Assembly (NCBI GenBank): GCA_037176845.1
Contig: JAYKXP010000002.1
Location: 1,054,001 to 1,118,000, forward strand
Direction: 5' to 3'
DNA length: 64,000 bases
DNA from: Paramarasmius palmivorus
Taxonomy: Eukaryota > Basidiomycota > Agaricomycetes > Agaricales > Marasmiaceae
Below are positions 46,708 to 61,837 of this stretch, piece by piece (positions within the stretch are counted from its first letter, which is position 1; every line of letters begins with the position of its first letter). Both the position numbers and the translations under genes were made by a program. The notes below the pieces were generated by a model that saw only the letters and a program-made list of their open reading frames with translations, ran no database searches and was not told where the DNA came from.

Positions 46708-48965
46708 ATGTGGCCGTTTTCGAGCGCAGAATACCAGTCAATCATCGACGCGAAAACGTGCTGAACGTACTCGGCTCCTTGCTTCTGCACCTTCCTTCGC
46801 CTCGGACGATCATTCCAAATTTCTAAAAGCTGGCGGTGAGTCGTTAATACATGGCAAGAGAATCTTGTATTGAATCAGTCCCGACCTGTCTTAGCGAAAG
46901 AGATTGTTTCTAGGATTGAAAGCGGGGAGTGGACTGCTACGCAAGTTGTAGAGGCATACGTTGCTCGTGCGACTCAAGCACATGCACAGACCAACTGCGG
47001 TACTGAAAGTGCGTTCGCTGATTCTGTACCATCTAGAACTCCTTTCTGATCCGAAGGACAGTTCTCTTTGAGCAGGCATTGAAACAGGCAAAGGATTTGG
47101 ATGAGGAATTCGCTTCGACAAAACGTATCCGAGGACCTTTCCATGGTGTCCCATTCAGCGCGAAAGTGCGCATTTTCCGTTCCAAGCTCTTTATATCTTC
47201 CCTGAGATCTGCTTTAGGACCAGTACGATATTGTCGGTTTCGATACAACTATCGGATTTACACAGTGGACGAACAAACCAGCAAAGAAGAATGCTGCCAT
47301 CGTAGACCAACTCATGGCGCTTGGAGCCATTCCTATCATCAAGACGAACGTTCCGCAGACCATGTTCTCCTTTGAATGTTTCAACCCTCTATGGGGTCGA
47401 ACGGTGAACCCCCACAACGAGCACTATACATGTGGTGGAAGTTCTGGCGGAGAGGCTGCTTTACTAGCATTGGATGGTGCTGTCTTTGGACTTGGAAGCG
47501 ATGTTGGAGGGAGTCTGCGTATCCCCACCAGCTACTGTGGTATCTATGCTCTTAAGCCAACCTCTAACCGTGTTAGCCGTGCTGGTTCAAGAGGTGTGCA
47601 GCGCATCTCCTTCGTGAATTTCGTTCTTATTACCATATGATACTAGGTCCGAGCAATGGAGACAACGGCATTCAGGTTGCGATGGGTCCTATGGGCAGGT
47701 CGGTAGAAGAGCTGGACATGTTCTGCAGAGCTATTTACGGCCTCTCAGATGACCACGCTGACTACACCCTTACCCCCGTTCCCTATCGTGAATTTGGGAC
47801 CCCGAAAAAGCTGAAATTTGGGTACTACACTTCAGGTGGGCCATCAAGAGTAGATACTTGCAAACGCTCTTGAGCTCAGTCATCCACACAGACGGATTCA
47901 CGAAGGCATCACCAGCGAATAAGCGTGCAGTTCTCGAAACGGTTCAAGCTCTTCAGAAAGCAGGACATGAATGTGTCGAGCTGACTGATTTGCCGTCTGG
48001 TAGATAGGTACTCCTGATATAACACAAGATGACGCTGATCAAATTCCCAAGCTGGCGAGGCCACGAGCATCTTCTTGGGACTCACATCTTCCGATGGGTA
48101 TAGAAAACTCACCAGTCACCTTGGCCCAGACCCAATGGTTGGTGTCTTGATACTCTGTAATCGGCCTCTACCTAACAGCTGCATTGACAGGACAAAGCTA
48201 TCTGGTTGCCCGTCTACGGGGCGCGAGTTCCTCGTGAGATGCTTCCACTGGCCATGATGACACACTTCTCATGTTTCTTTGTCTTTCAGGCTTCATTAGA
48301 ACGTTCGTTACATGGATTCTCGAAACAATACAAGGCGATCCGCAATTTGCGAACGTTATGCGGTCTGCTGGAACCAAATCGTTTGGCGAGTTTTCCGAGT
48401 TCTCCGTGAAGCGGAATGAGTGGATCAAAGCTTTCTACGAAAAGGTTCGTTTACTCATTCATGGCTCCTCTACGCAGGTTTCATAGTAGTACAGGTCTGG
48501 CACCGTCACGAACTTGATGGTATCATTGCACCTGTCCAGTCAATGCCCCAGATGCCTCATGGGTTCGTTTCTATTTCTATCTTTTCGTTTCAGCTTGTAT
48601 TGATGCGATGATAGTGGTGCGGCAGTCTTGAACGCTCTTGCATCAAGTACCATTCTCTACAATCTCGTAGATAGCCCAGTCGGTGCACTGCCAGTTACCT
48701 TTGTTGACCCGTCAAGGACGCGTTGACGGAGGAGTGGACAAAGTGCAGCGCTGAGGCTGGAAGTGTATCTATGCACAAGCTGATGTACAAGGAGAAGACG
48801 CCGTTCTACGACCCAGTAAAGATGAAGGGTATGCCAGTGGGTATACAAATCATTGGAAAGAGGTTTGAGGACGAGAAGGTTTTGGCGATGATGAAGATCG
48901 TAGATGAAGCATTGGGAAAGAGAGGTTTCGGCCCTGGTTCATTGCTTGGAGCTGATAAAGCTTGA
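46708..48965 (+). CDS. Amidase signature-family hydrolase
   Basis: A serine amidase of the acetamidase/FAAH type. Seen: the catalytic Lys loop (FHGVPFSAK spliced to DQYDIVGFDTT), CGGSSGGEAALLALDG with the cis-Ser, and GSDVGGSLRIPTSYCGIYALKP with the nucleophile Ser, followed by the C-terminal half ending MPVGIQIIGKRFEDEKVLAMM. The start is MWPFSSAEYQSIIDAK; then an extra A in the AAAA run at 46753-46756 must be ignored to continue RAERTRLLASAP. A base is missing near 48714-48718 (VDPSR to DALTEEW). The region 47990-48130 is hard to join and may hold another slip. The amide substrate is unknown. Confidence 0.85.
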
Positions 48966-49160
48966 TTCTGTGAACTCTGTCGTATGGATGGTTAATATGT
49001 ACCATAGCTTCTAATACCTAGTGGATTCGTTATGTATGCCCGAGGCGCATACATAAGCGTTCGGATTTATCGGAGTTTAGCAGCATTTTCAACGTTCGAG
49101 TCAGAAATTGCTTTACTCAAACACTTTCATCATTCTGCTTTTCCAGCGCAACCTCTCAGC

Positions 49161-50936
<1,776 letters not shown>

Positions 50937-51245
50937 AGCGCAAAGTCTCTTATGAGTTTGTGAATATCATCTTGTAATATTCTCCTGTAGCAATACATGA
51001 TGGTTAACATACCGAAAGCGACAACAAATCGTAAGTAAAATAAAAGAAAAAGAGATGGGAGCGTGTGTAAAGATCGAGGATTAATGCGGGATAAGGATAG
51101 CGTCCGAGGTCGTTTGAAGTGAATGTGAAGGGCTTGGGGGTCGTTGTCGTTCGCATCTTCATGGTCTGATAGACGTATAGACGAATCGCAAGAGTTTGGA
51201 AGAGGCGGTGTGTCATGGCATATCAGTAAGATGGCGAGAGGATGA

Positions 51246-51921
51246 CTATTTTCGGGTTGCTCGCCGTATGAGACTGGCCACGACAAGTCCACCCAGTGCA
51301 ACGGCACCGCCGACGAGTGCCATACCCACATAACCCTCTATAAGCATCGTGAGCAAAAATCTCTTGAAGTATCGAGTAGCGCACCTTTGGTTACACCCTT
51401 CTCTATGAGCTGAGCCAAGCTTAATGCTTGTAAATTCGTGGGTTCTTTGTCGAGTAGGAGTTCTGCAGCAGATAGTATTGGTTCGGTAATACGGAAGAGT
51501 ATGCTTAAAGCGTACCGTTGAATTTCCTGGCTTCTTCGTAGTTGCCCATCTTGTAATGACCCAGTGCAAGATAATATAGACATTCTCTTCGCCGTTTCGG
51601 TTCGGACCGGTACAGTTCTTTGGACAGTCAGTGCAACCGCTAAGGTAGTAGAGCGTACTTGTGTCGGACCTTGTAATAGCCTTACACCTTCTACCTGATG
51701 TTCTCTCAAAGGACTCTTGACCAAACCCCATGCATAGTTGAACTTTGTCTGGACTGTTACATGCGCTTGTAATGATTCTCTTTCGTATTGTAATCGTAAG
51801 ACCTGTCCAAAGAAATAAATAACTAATTTTCAAGGAATAAAACAGCATAATTCACCTCAAGATTCTCAAAAGAAAGAGAATCTTCTGCGTCTGCTGCGTA
51901 TGGGAGTTCGAGGGAAGACAT
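51246..51921 (-). CDS. FIS1: Mitochondrial fission protein Fis1
   Basis: A tail-anchored outer-membrane adaptor for the fission machinery on mitochondria and peroxisomes. Exons give [22 protein letters not shown], then [31 protein letters not shown], the TPR-like [12 protein letters not shown] and [50 protein letters not shown], and a C-terminal transmembrane anchor ([25 protein letters not shown]) with a short basic tail. The [11 protein letters not shown] and [15 protein letters not shown] phrases are hallmarks of the family. The start codon is 104 bp from that of the U2AF gene on the other strand. Confidence 0.95.
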
Positions 51922-52025
51922 GATGATGGGTGTGGTAAGGCAAGTGCTGTTGACGTTGGTTGACAAGCGGAGTCTGAACAGAAAAACCTGTTCTTCTTCC
52001 TACCACATCATTCTCGAAAATTACA
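51922..52025. promoter_or_regulatory. Shared divergent promoter, FIS1 and U2AF
   Basis: A 104-bp gap lies between opposing ATG codons. Both 5' leaders must be very short or start within it. I see no clear TATA element. Confidence 0.5.
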
Positions 52026-54216
<2,191 letters not shown>

Positions 54217-54463
54217 TTTGCTCTCGTAACAGCTTCAGAATGTTTCTTACTTTAAATAACTATATTTGTATTGGGCGGGAGTTTATTTTTTTTTTCTTTG
54301 TTGCTCAGGATCTACTAAATTTGTGAGGGCATTACTCCAGGTATCGCCGTTGCTCCAAGCGGTTCGCAAAAGCGATGTCCCTGACTAACTCGGGCGATCC
54401 GTGTGTCCGAAGAAATCAAGACTTAATACTACCAAATCCCAACAATGTACCTCCTCCTTCATC

Positions 54464-56176
54464 ATGGAGGACACCATCATTTATGTTCTTGCTTCCCTGG
54501 TGGTGTACTACCTTGTCGAAAGATGCATCAAGGTCGTCCTCATCCGAAACTCTCGACCATTCTTCGAATATCTTTACTCCTCACATAAACTCTCAGTTTT
54601 CACTGGCATTACGATGGGGGCCCTCATAACAGCTACGACTACACCAGCATGCTTTCGTGCAGCTTTTACCCAATCTCCACCTGGGAGCGACTTTGACGCG
54701 ACAGTATGCCTTGCAGGTCGTGGCGTGCTGTGGGCATCTGAGCTAAATCGGCTCGATCTATACGAGCTTTACGTTGTCCACCATCTTGGCGGCTTGCTCG
54801 CGTTATTCTGTACAGTCCTACTAAGATGGCCATACCGGCCACTCCTAGTGCTGTTTGCGAGTTTAGTTTCGGAGATCCCAGGCGATCTGGTTTGGATGAT
54901 CTCTGCCTACCGCGACTACAGAGATACCATGGGAGAAAAGGATGTCGGCAGCGGTTATGTGCCAATATGGAAGAAAATGCATCGTGGGTTGGTCGGTTTT
55001 AACCTCGTCCAGTACATTGTGCTGCGGTTTTCTGCGATGGGATATTCCTTCCACATCTTTTGTTTTGGAGAAGCGGGGATGAGCATGTCAGGAACGGAAT
55101 TCCGTGCAGCGTTGACGATGATGGCAGCCCACACAGCTTTCTGTGTTGCGTACGTGTTTCGACAATGCAATTCTCTTCGCAAAAACGCGATTACAGAAAC
55201 ATCACCCACGACACCCTTCATTTCTCTTCAAGTTCAGCACCAGCCATATCACATCACAATCAATGCATTTGGGTCCCGGTGGTTCCTTACCATCTACGGA
55301 TTGTTCATGGGTCTTGCGCTCTCCTCCCTCGCGCTTTGTGTTTCCGCACTTTGCCCAGACTTCGAGTCTGAGTCACTCATCCAGGTGATATTCTGCTCAG
55401 TCCTCGGAGCCCGAATATTTTCCCTGGTCTTCGAGGACGGGCTCAAGCAATTAGTCCACGCACCATTCCCCACACTATTTCGTCCAGGTTTCTGGCTACA
55501 TGGCGGAATAGCTGGCGCTGCGGTGTCATCATTTTACCTCTACCATACTGGTGCTCTTACTAGCTTGGACGGGTTTGGTGGTGCCCTGGCTGTTGGTTTG
55601 CCTTTGTATGAGTTCTTCTCTCGTATCGGCTGCCACTGCTACGGATGTTGTTACGGAAGGCCATCGACACCTGTTGAATTGAAGAGAAAGGGCGGGAGTT
55701 TTTTTGCCATTCGACCTGTGGTATACTCACACCCATCCCTCTCTGCGCTGGCACGCGCTCGTCCGGATTGGGTCGGTAAACCACTGGTCCCCATTCAGCT
55801 ATTTTCCGCTGGATTGTTCCTCTCCCTGTTTGTGTTCATAGCCGTCCCATTGATAGCATTGGCACATGTACCTCTGGCATTGGTTGGAGGTATCGTGCTC
55901 GTCAGCCACTCATTGATTCGTCTCTGGACGGAGAAGTATCGTGCAGATTATCGAGGAAGGGAAGGAGCGACAGTCCTGTCGGTCACTGGGATTATGGCAA
56001 TCATGCAACTGTTGGTCAGTGTGTTGAGTGTCGCCTGGATGATTGGCAGGATGGATTTAGAAGGTTTAGCAACCTTATACTTGGATAAACTGCATTGGAA
56101 ATCTATATCGGTTTCATTTGGCTTTGGTGTTTTGATTTATGGAGGGCATCGTGGAGAGATCGGTCGTTGGGCTTAA
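54464..56176 (+). CDS. Multi-pass membrane protein: TLC-like half plus Lgt-like half
   Basis: A single uninterrupted 570-codon frame in an intron-dense region. The N-terminal half (residues ~1-240) has about six membrane segments and a His-His in YELYVVHHLGGLL, resembling a TLC (TRAM/LAG1/CLN8) domain. The C-terminal half resembles bacterial prolipoprotein diacylglyceryl transferase (Lgt): FWLHGGIAGA (HGG motif), SRIGCHCYGCCYGRPS at the place of the Lgt signature, PLVPIQLFSAG at the P-x-QLYE motif, and EKYRADYRG near the end. Lgt moves diacylglycerol from phosphatidylglycerol to lipoproteins in bacteria. Fungi lack that pathway, so a lipid-transfer or lipid-modifying role in internal membranes is only inferred. 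The start ATG 54464 (MEDTIIYVLASLVVYY) opens the first membrane segment. Confidence 0.75.
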   Translation: MEDTIIYVLASLVVYYLVERCIKVVLIRNSRPFFEYLYSSHKLSVFTGITMGALITATTTPACFRAAFTQSPPGSDFDATVCLAGRGVLWASELNRLDLYELYVVHHLGGLLALFCTVLLRWPYRPLLVLFASLVSEIPGDLVWMISAYRDYRDTMGEKDVGSGYVPIWKKMHRGLVGFNLVQYIVLRFSAMGYSFHIFCFGEAGMSMSGTEFRAALTMMAAHTAFCVAYVFRQCNSLRKNAITETSPTTPFISLQVQHQPYHITINAFGSRWFLTIYGLFMGLALSSLALCVSALCPDFESESLIQVIFCSVLGARIFSLVFEDGLKQLVHAPFPTLFRPGFWLHGGIAGAAVSSFYLYHTGALTSLDGFGGALAVGLPLYEFFSRIGCHCYGCCYGRPSTPVELKRKGGSFFAIRPVVYSHPSLSALARARPDWVGKPLVPIQLFSAGLFLSLFVFIAVPLIALAHVPLALVGGIVLVSHSLIRLWTEKYRADYRGREGATVLSVTGIMAIMQLLVSVLSVAWMIGRMDLEGLATLYLDKLHWKSISVSFGFGVLIYGGHRGEIGRWA

Positions 56177-56415
56177 TCTTCGAGGACACTGATATGAAAG
56201 AAGACTCCTGATTTGAGAGACACGCACACAATACTTGTACGAATTTCCTTCTGATAGAACCTCCTAATATATGTCTATTATGGATATTTCTGAGCAAGTG
56301 CAAGCACTATAAGCAATACGCTGCACTTACGTCTTTGCAAGGTAACTTAGATACTAGGTTGACATGAGTATTCGGTCAATGCGCGCGTGAAAAATATGTG
56401 ACTCACTAGATGCAA

Positions 56416-58618
56416 CTATGTCCTGAGCTTTAATACTACCGGCAACTGTCCTTTCGCGAACACAAAGTAATCTTCCAACTTTTCCTCCCATTTTGACTGA
56501 TCCCATCCATCCTCGAAGCGCATATCAAACTGTTGTACCAAAGTGGCAACTACCACTCTCAACTCCATCAAAGCCAGCGACTTGCCAACACAGTTCATTG
56601 GGCCCGTAGAGAATGGTATGAAGGCAGCTTGTTCAAGTGCTGTTCCTTTCTCCGTACTGAGCCAACGTTTGGGCCAGAACCGTTCCGGGTCTGGGCTGAA
56701 ATATCGCTCATCTCTGTGAATCACGTATGGTGGAATGTAGACGCCGGTGTCCTCTGGTATGAAGCTACCATGTGCTATTAGAGACATCTGAGACAAAGAT
56801 AGCAAAGCACGTACGCCGAGCATACCTATTCTTCCACCGCTGCCGGCTTCAGGTGCTCGCTGCAACCCAGTTGGTACTGGCGGCTGTAATCGTAGAGCTT
56901 CATTACTGGTAGTTGACTGTGAGACTCAACATGTATTATTGGTTCAATTCCACTTACATGACCGCACTCAAGAGAGGAAGCATTGCTAGTCGAGAGATGT
57001 CATCGTGCGGGTGTTTACCTTCACTAAACGGAAAAGAAGCATCAATTTCAACTCGAAGTCTACAAATGCTCATTAGCGAAAGGCAAAGCTTGTATAGGTC
57101 ACCCCGACCTTTCGAATACAGATTCTTCCCTCAGAAGATAGAAGAAGGTACAGCCCAGCACTGTAGCAGTTGTATCTGATCCTGCGACAAGTGCTAAGAA
57201 AGCATCGGAACAGTAGTCATCAAAATCAAGTGGCTCAGGATTTGGGCTTCCTTCATCGAGCTATTCCAATATGTTGAGATAGTAAAGAAATCAACGGCCG
57301 GAAAACGCACCAAATGTGAACTTAAGTCTTTGCCTGTCGTTGGCATGCCACGCTGGATCCTGGCTGCTGACTGGGTAATGACAAAGTTTATCAGTTTGTG
57401 CGCTGCCTTGCCCATGCCGGGTAATTTGTAAAGCAAGGTAGCAAGCCAAGGGACGTGCTGAGTGTAGGCTTGAACCCTGCGTTGCGTCAGAAAGAACCAT
57501 CCACGGTGCAATGTGCGAAGTAATACCTACCTGATACCTTGTTCCATCAATGTCCAGAGACCTTCCTTGTCGCCGTCACGCATGAGTTCGAAACCTCCCC
57601 CAAACCTGGAAACCTTTCGGTTAGCATCATCTCGGATAGAGATCGGAACTGCACGAACGCCATGTCGCCCATAAAGTCATAGCTAAAAAGGATGTATTAG
57701 TTCTCTTCGGAAGGCCGTAATGATTTGAGGGATTTACGCAAAAAAGGAGAGCCACTCCGCCAAATCGACAGCACAGCGCTCTCCGGCCGCGGCCTGCAGC
57801 CATTCCACAAGCTGGAGTAATCTGTTCCGCAAGATGGGCTCATACGCCTTGACACCGGATGTATTGAAAGCTCGATTCCATAGTTTTCGCCTTTGAAGGT
57901 GTTCCGTCGTTCGCTCGAATACCTATGAGAGAAAAGTGTTCTCTTTCCGGTGTATGTCTCCCATCCCATACTAGCAAGCCGTGTTCGAATTATTCAAAAG
58001 TGCGATTTCTTCAGGAGAGATGAAACGCACTGGGACCTTTCCCCATTCCATGATTACCGAGAACAGGTTGTATGGCTTCCACATCACAAAAAGAAAGCTC
58101 ATTTGGGCCTGGCGTGCGACAAGTAATGTCAACATGTTTCTGAAAGACTAGCTGAAAAGAACGCGCCTATTCTAATGATTGGTCCATAATGGCGATGAAG
58201 TTCTAGGATCTTCAGGTGGATCTTGCCCGTGTAAGAATGATAGACGCCCCAGAACTTTGTGCAGCGTGCGAAAATAGGTCCTGGATGCTTCGCAAGAGGA
58301 TGAAGAGGTGAGAGTCGGTACAGGGTAATGGAACCAAATAAGGTCGTGTAGCATGTGGCATAGCCCATTGACAATGCTGCAATCCATGAGGTGCTGTACT
58401 GTCGAAGAAGATATGACGAAAAGACTGGAACGACAAGTGCAATGCGTTTTAGTCCATCGAGATGTACTTTCTCGAGTCTGTTGAAAGCAAAGTGCAGGAT
58501 CTTTGTATCAAGATATCAGTCATGTCCCCAAGTGTGAATAATTGCTACTCACTAATCCACAGAACATTGCCGACAATAGAGCATCAGTGAAAGAAATTTG
58601 TGACAAGTTGGTGAGCAT
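56416..58618 (-). CDS. Cytochrome P450
   Basis: Heme monooxygenase. The start MLTNLSQISFTDALLSAMFCGL is followed by hydrophobic anchor sequence and the proline hinge HPLAKHPGPIFARCTKFWGVYH. Later parts: VFERTTEHLQRRKLWNRAFNTSG (C-helix, WNRAF), AYEPILRNRLLQLVEWL, the K-region, YIPPYVIHRDERYFSPDPERFWPKRWL, and the heme loop FIPFSTGPMNCVGKSLALMELR, ending VLKLRT. About nine introns are present. The C-terminal heme region resembles basidiomycete CYP67-type sequences, but I cannot assign a family number. The neighbouring partial copy lies upstream of its start. The substrate is unknown. Confidence 0.83.
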
Positions 58619-58954
58619 AGTGTTAGCTTACAGTGGGTAAAGGGAGCGAACCGTAATGGTCCTCATATATAGGTCGATAGCCCAACAGTAACCGAGCACT
58701 TTGACTGCATCCGCTTTGACTAGGACGTAAGAAGTTAGCTTGACAGCCACTGGCAGTAAGGTTAATGTCAGCTGTATCATAGCTCCAACGTAAGAACGAC
58801 CCGCATGTTATACTTGATTAGACCTAGGAGCACGAACGAGCACTGTACCGATCCTTACATCAACCAGTGGAGGAAGAGATGAATCGGAATGACAGCTCAT
58901 TCGGGCCTTATGCAATTAGGGTTAGCGACGATAGGGCAACTAGCATGAAAGTGC
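58619..58954. other. Gap between P450 and its partial copy
   Basis: These 336 bp presumably contain the P450 promoter. I see no gene. Confidence 0.45.
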
Positions 58955-59312
58955 TTACCAGTCCTGACGATTGGACCGTACTGAAAACGAACTTCCAGAA
59001 TCTTCAGGTGGATTTGCCTGTATGAGAATGGTAAACGCCCCAGCATCTAGTGCGACACGCTGGATGTTCCGCAAGTGGGTGGAGCTGTAATCCATGAGGT
59101 ATAATGTTATCGAAGAAGATACGATGGAAGCGCTGGAGCAACGAAGACAATGCGTTTCAGGCCATAAAGATGTATTTTTCCAATCTATTGAAACCAAAAG
59201 TGAACGTCTTCGTGTTCCTCTTTTTTAGTAAAGCTGAATTATCATCACTCACCAATCCACAGAACACTGCCGACAGCAAAGCGTCAGTGAAGGGCATCTG
59301 CAAAAGGGGCAT
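58955..59312 (-). pseudogene. Truncated duplicate of the P450 5' end
   Basis: The sequence repeats the first exons of the adjacent P450. Copy exon 1 reads MPLLQMPFTDALLSAVFCGL followed by a GTGAGT donor, against MLTNLSQISFTDALLSAMFCGL in the intact gene. Downstream it matches the hinge region (TTCCAGTC/GCTCCAGC, CTTGCG-AACATCCAG, GGGGCGTTTACCATTCTCATACAGGCAA-ATCCACCTGAAGAT). About 80 bp of the intact exon 2 are missing from the copy, and nothing resembling the rest of the gene follows. Large deletion plus truncation, unlike the one-base slips elsewhere, marks a real relic. Confidence 0.75.
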
Positions 59313-59411
59313 GACTTGACGTTGGGTACTCGTGATACAGGTGTCCGATATAGCTAGCGAGTGAGGGGGGTTGCCACAATCATTTGTGGGTGCAGTGCGG
59401 TCCAGCTAAGG

Positions 59412-59438
59412 GTTCAACGTTCAACGTTCAACGTTCAG
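59412..59438. repeat. Short tandem repeat, (GTTCAAC)x3 plus partial copy
   Basis: Three perfect head-to-tail 7-bp copies are followed by GTTCAG, in the non-coding stretch upstream of the P450 relic. Confidence 0.85.
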
Positions 59439-60064
59439 CAGGTATACTCATTTGTTGGTCATAGCGAAAACGAAAGAAGTTGGAAAGAAGTCAAGCTAGC
59501 CCAGTGAGGTTTCATTGGACGCCATAGGGCGGGGTCGAACAACGTTTGATGACATCCTATAGCGTGCTTAAGTGACTAGTCGGAATTATTCAGACGCCAT
59601 GGGATGGTATAGGACGATATCGGATAGGTGCTGGGGTCGCTGATTGGTAGGTGTATTTGATTTCCTTTCTTGTAGTAAAATCATCGTAGCTAGCACTATA
59701 CAAGTATCGTACATAATTCTAACATACCTTGAAGACACTAACTGCCACCTCCAAATACCCCTTGCGCAGCCTGCCCGATCCCTATGCCCCTAACTGCCTC
59801 TTCTCCCTGCCCTAATTTCCCATCCGATGTCTTCGGCACTGTTTTTGCTGCTAGCGTCCTGGAATCCCTGGGGGTTGTCGTCAGGTTGACAGAGAAATCT
59901 GCCTTCAACGACTCGCGTTCAGTACCCTTAAACCAGTCTCACGACCACCTGCTCTTGATCCAATGTTGAGCCGATGTTGTGACGACGTGTCGAGGACGCT
60001 TTGGACTGCGAGGACGCTGGAAAGCAGAGCGGAAGGGGTTGGAGAAGGAATGGAGCGCGGGAAA

Positions 60065-60087
60065 GTCAGGGTCTCAGAGACCCTGAC
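60065..60087. repeat. Near-perfect inverted repeat, 11-bp arms
   Basis: GTCAGGGTCTC and GAGACCCTGAC face each other with a single A between them. Such a palindrome could be a protein-binding site, or a relic; there is no gene within about 600 bp on either side that I can confirm. Confidence 0.75.
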
Positions 60088-60681
60088 GCGCACGGACCAA
60101 CGTCGGGAAACCGGCGGATAGTAGTGACGGCGGTGAGAACAACTTGAAGTTTTTTTCCAAGTTCCCAACGACTACTTACAGGTCAGGCAAATTGAAAGAT
60201 CTAAGGTACACTCAATCTTCTAAAATCCGACGGCATCCTCTATTCACACGATTTTCCCCATAGCGTTCGATGGCACGCACATGTTTTATTTCAGCCATGG
60301 TATCGGAAAATCCATCGAGAATGTGAGTCGTTCGTTCTGCCTACGTTCTGCCTGAGTGATAATCGATAATCCATGCTCTCCGGGTCATAAGAATGTGCAA
60401 GGGTCTCGCATCAATGAACTTAAGTGAGGCCTGAGGTAGTACCGCGAGGGTGCTGGAGGCTGTTGGTCATCTTCAAGAAATATTTGCCACCCAGAGTGAG
60501 GAAAGCCTGAGCGAGAGGAAACCAACTTGGATGTCGACTCGGATTCGGAACCGTGGTCCGGAACCATGCATTTGCACGCGCGGGAGAACCTCGAGCCTGA
60601 CAGCGGGTGTGGAGTGTGAGTACTGTGAGTCTCTTCGAAACCCTGTACATCAATGATCACACAGCGCACAAAGTCCAAACC

Positions 60682-61250
60682 TCAACGACTACGAGGTCGT
60701 CCAATAGTCGCATTCATACGCATTAGACGATAGAATGGTGACGCCAGACCGCCCAAATACGATACGTTATCGACGTAGAGCTCAAGATGATGACCTCGTG
60801 TTTCATGGATTTTGACAAAAGTACGAACATCGAGAACAGCCTTGAGATCAGGTGTCTGAAATTCGCCGGCAACATAGGATTCTGCGACTAACATGACAAT
60901 CAGGGTCAGTATGTCCCATGAAAGAAAAATTCGGAGCCAAAAGCTCTCATTATTCACTTTGAGACGGCTGGGGTTGAAGTTGTGTTGGACCAGTCGTTCC
61001 AAGGACTAAGTGGCCAAGGTCAATTTCCCGTCGGCCATTGACCACTCCTCGACGGAGAGCCGACAAGACAGCTATATTATATGGTAAGCATTTGTGCGGA
61101 GCAATCTGATTTAGTCGCTGACCGAGGCGAATAAGCCATTTCCAGACGAGGGCTGAGAAGAGTAGGATGAGATAGGAGAGAACGGATGAGATAGCGGCAA
61201 TGTGAAGATTCACTGAAAGTATTTTTTGACAGATGCGAGAACTGTTCAGA
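60682..61250 (-). CDS. Membrane protein, C-terminal part, unrecognised
   Basis: Two adjoining frames look like one protein. The first has a membrane segment (LHIAAISSVLSYLILLFSALVWKWLIRLGQRL) after a likely splice acceptor near 61214, then ALRRGVVNGRREIDLGHLVL. A one-base slip at 60999-61004 joins it to ERLVQHNFNPSRLK and a second membrane segment (WLRIFLSWDILTLIVMLVAESYV), ending MNATIGRPRSR. No known domain is recognised, and no good ATG is seen at the 5' side, so more exons lie upstream or this is a remnant. Confidence is limited. Confidence 0.4.
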
Positions 61251-61270
61251 ACTGTTCCGTGAATCGACAC

Positions 61271-61837
61271 TGGTCTTCGGTATGCCCAAATAAGACCTTG
61301 AATGTTTGAACGTGGTTGCTCAAGTCGTCATGCCAGCTTCAACTTGAGCACTACTGAGGACGGAGAGCCCCCTAAATGTACAGGCGGTTCATCAGACAAA
61401 TTACCAAGTTCCGAAGGGAAAAATCACCTGGATGCTGGAAGAGTGGCTACAGTGGTCTTGCAAACCTAATCTCAAGCACTGGCCTTAGAGTGGCTAGGCC
61501 AAATCAGATGCAGATGGAGCAACAGGGAGTGATTCGAGAATACCGTGGTACAATCGTGGTATGTACATGAACGAACGGAAGATAAGTACCGTGAGAAGCC
61601 GTACACCCAGATTGACGTAACCAGTCACTAATTATAGTCATTCTTCACATGAACTACACTTCGACTTTCCTCTCACTCCCTTCTATTGCCTTCTTCCTGA
61701 TCTGCCTTCAGCATCATCAGATGCAACCAGATTCTTGACACAATGAACTTTACACTTGTTTATCATTGGTAGACTCAAAGGTCTTGTGAGTTCAGGTTGA
61801 GGCTCACTAATCACACCCACTCTTACTTCTGAACGAC
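61271..61837. other. Intergenic region
   Basis: This gap lies between the membrane-protein fragment and the MFS gene. It presumably includes the MFS promoter; I see no gene. Confidence 0.45.

Larger units (their letters stand above)
59313..60681. other. Gene-poor region
   Basis: This 1.4-kb stretch holds short repeats (59412-59438, 60065-60087), with no supportable coding region. Frames such as 59784-59969, 59905-60168 and 60385-60678 have no domain or intron support. Confidence 0.45.
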
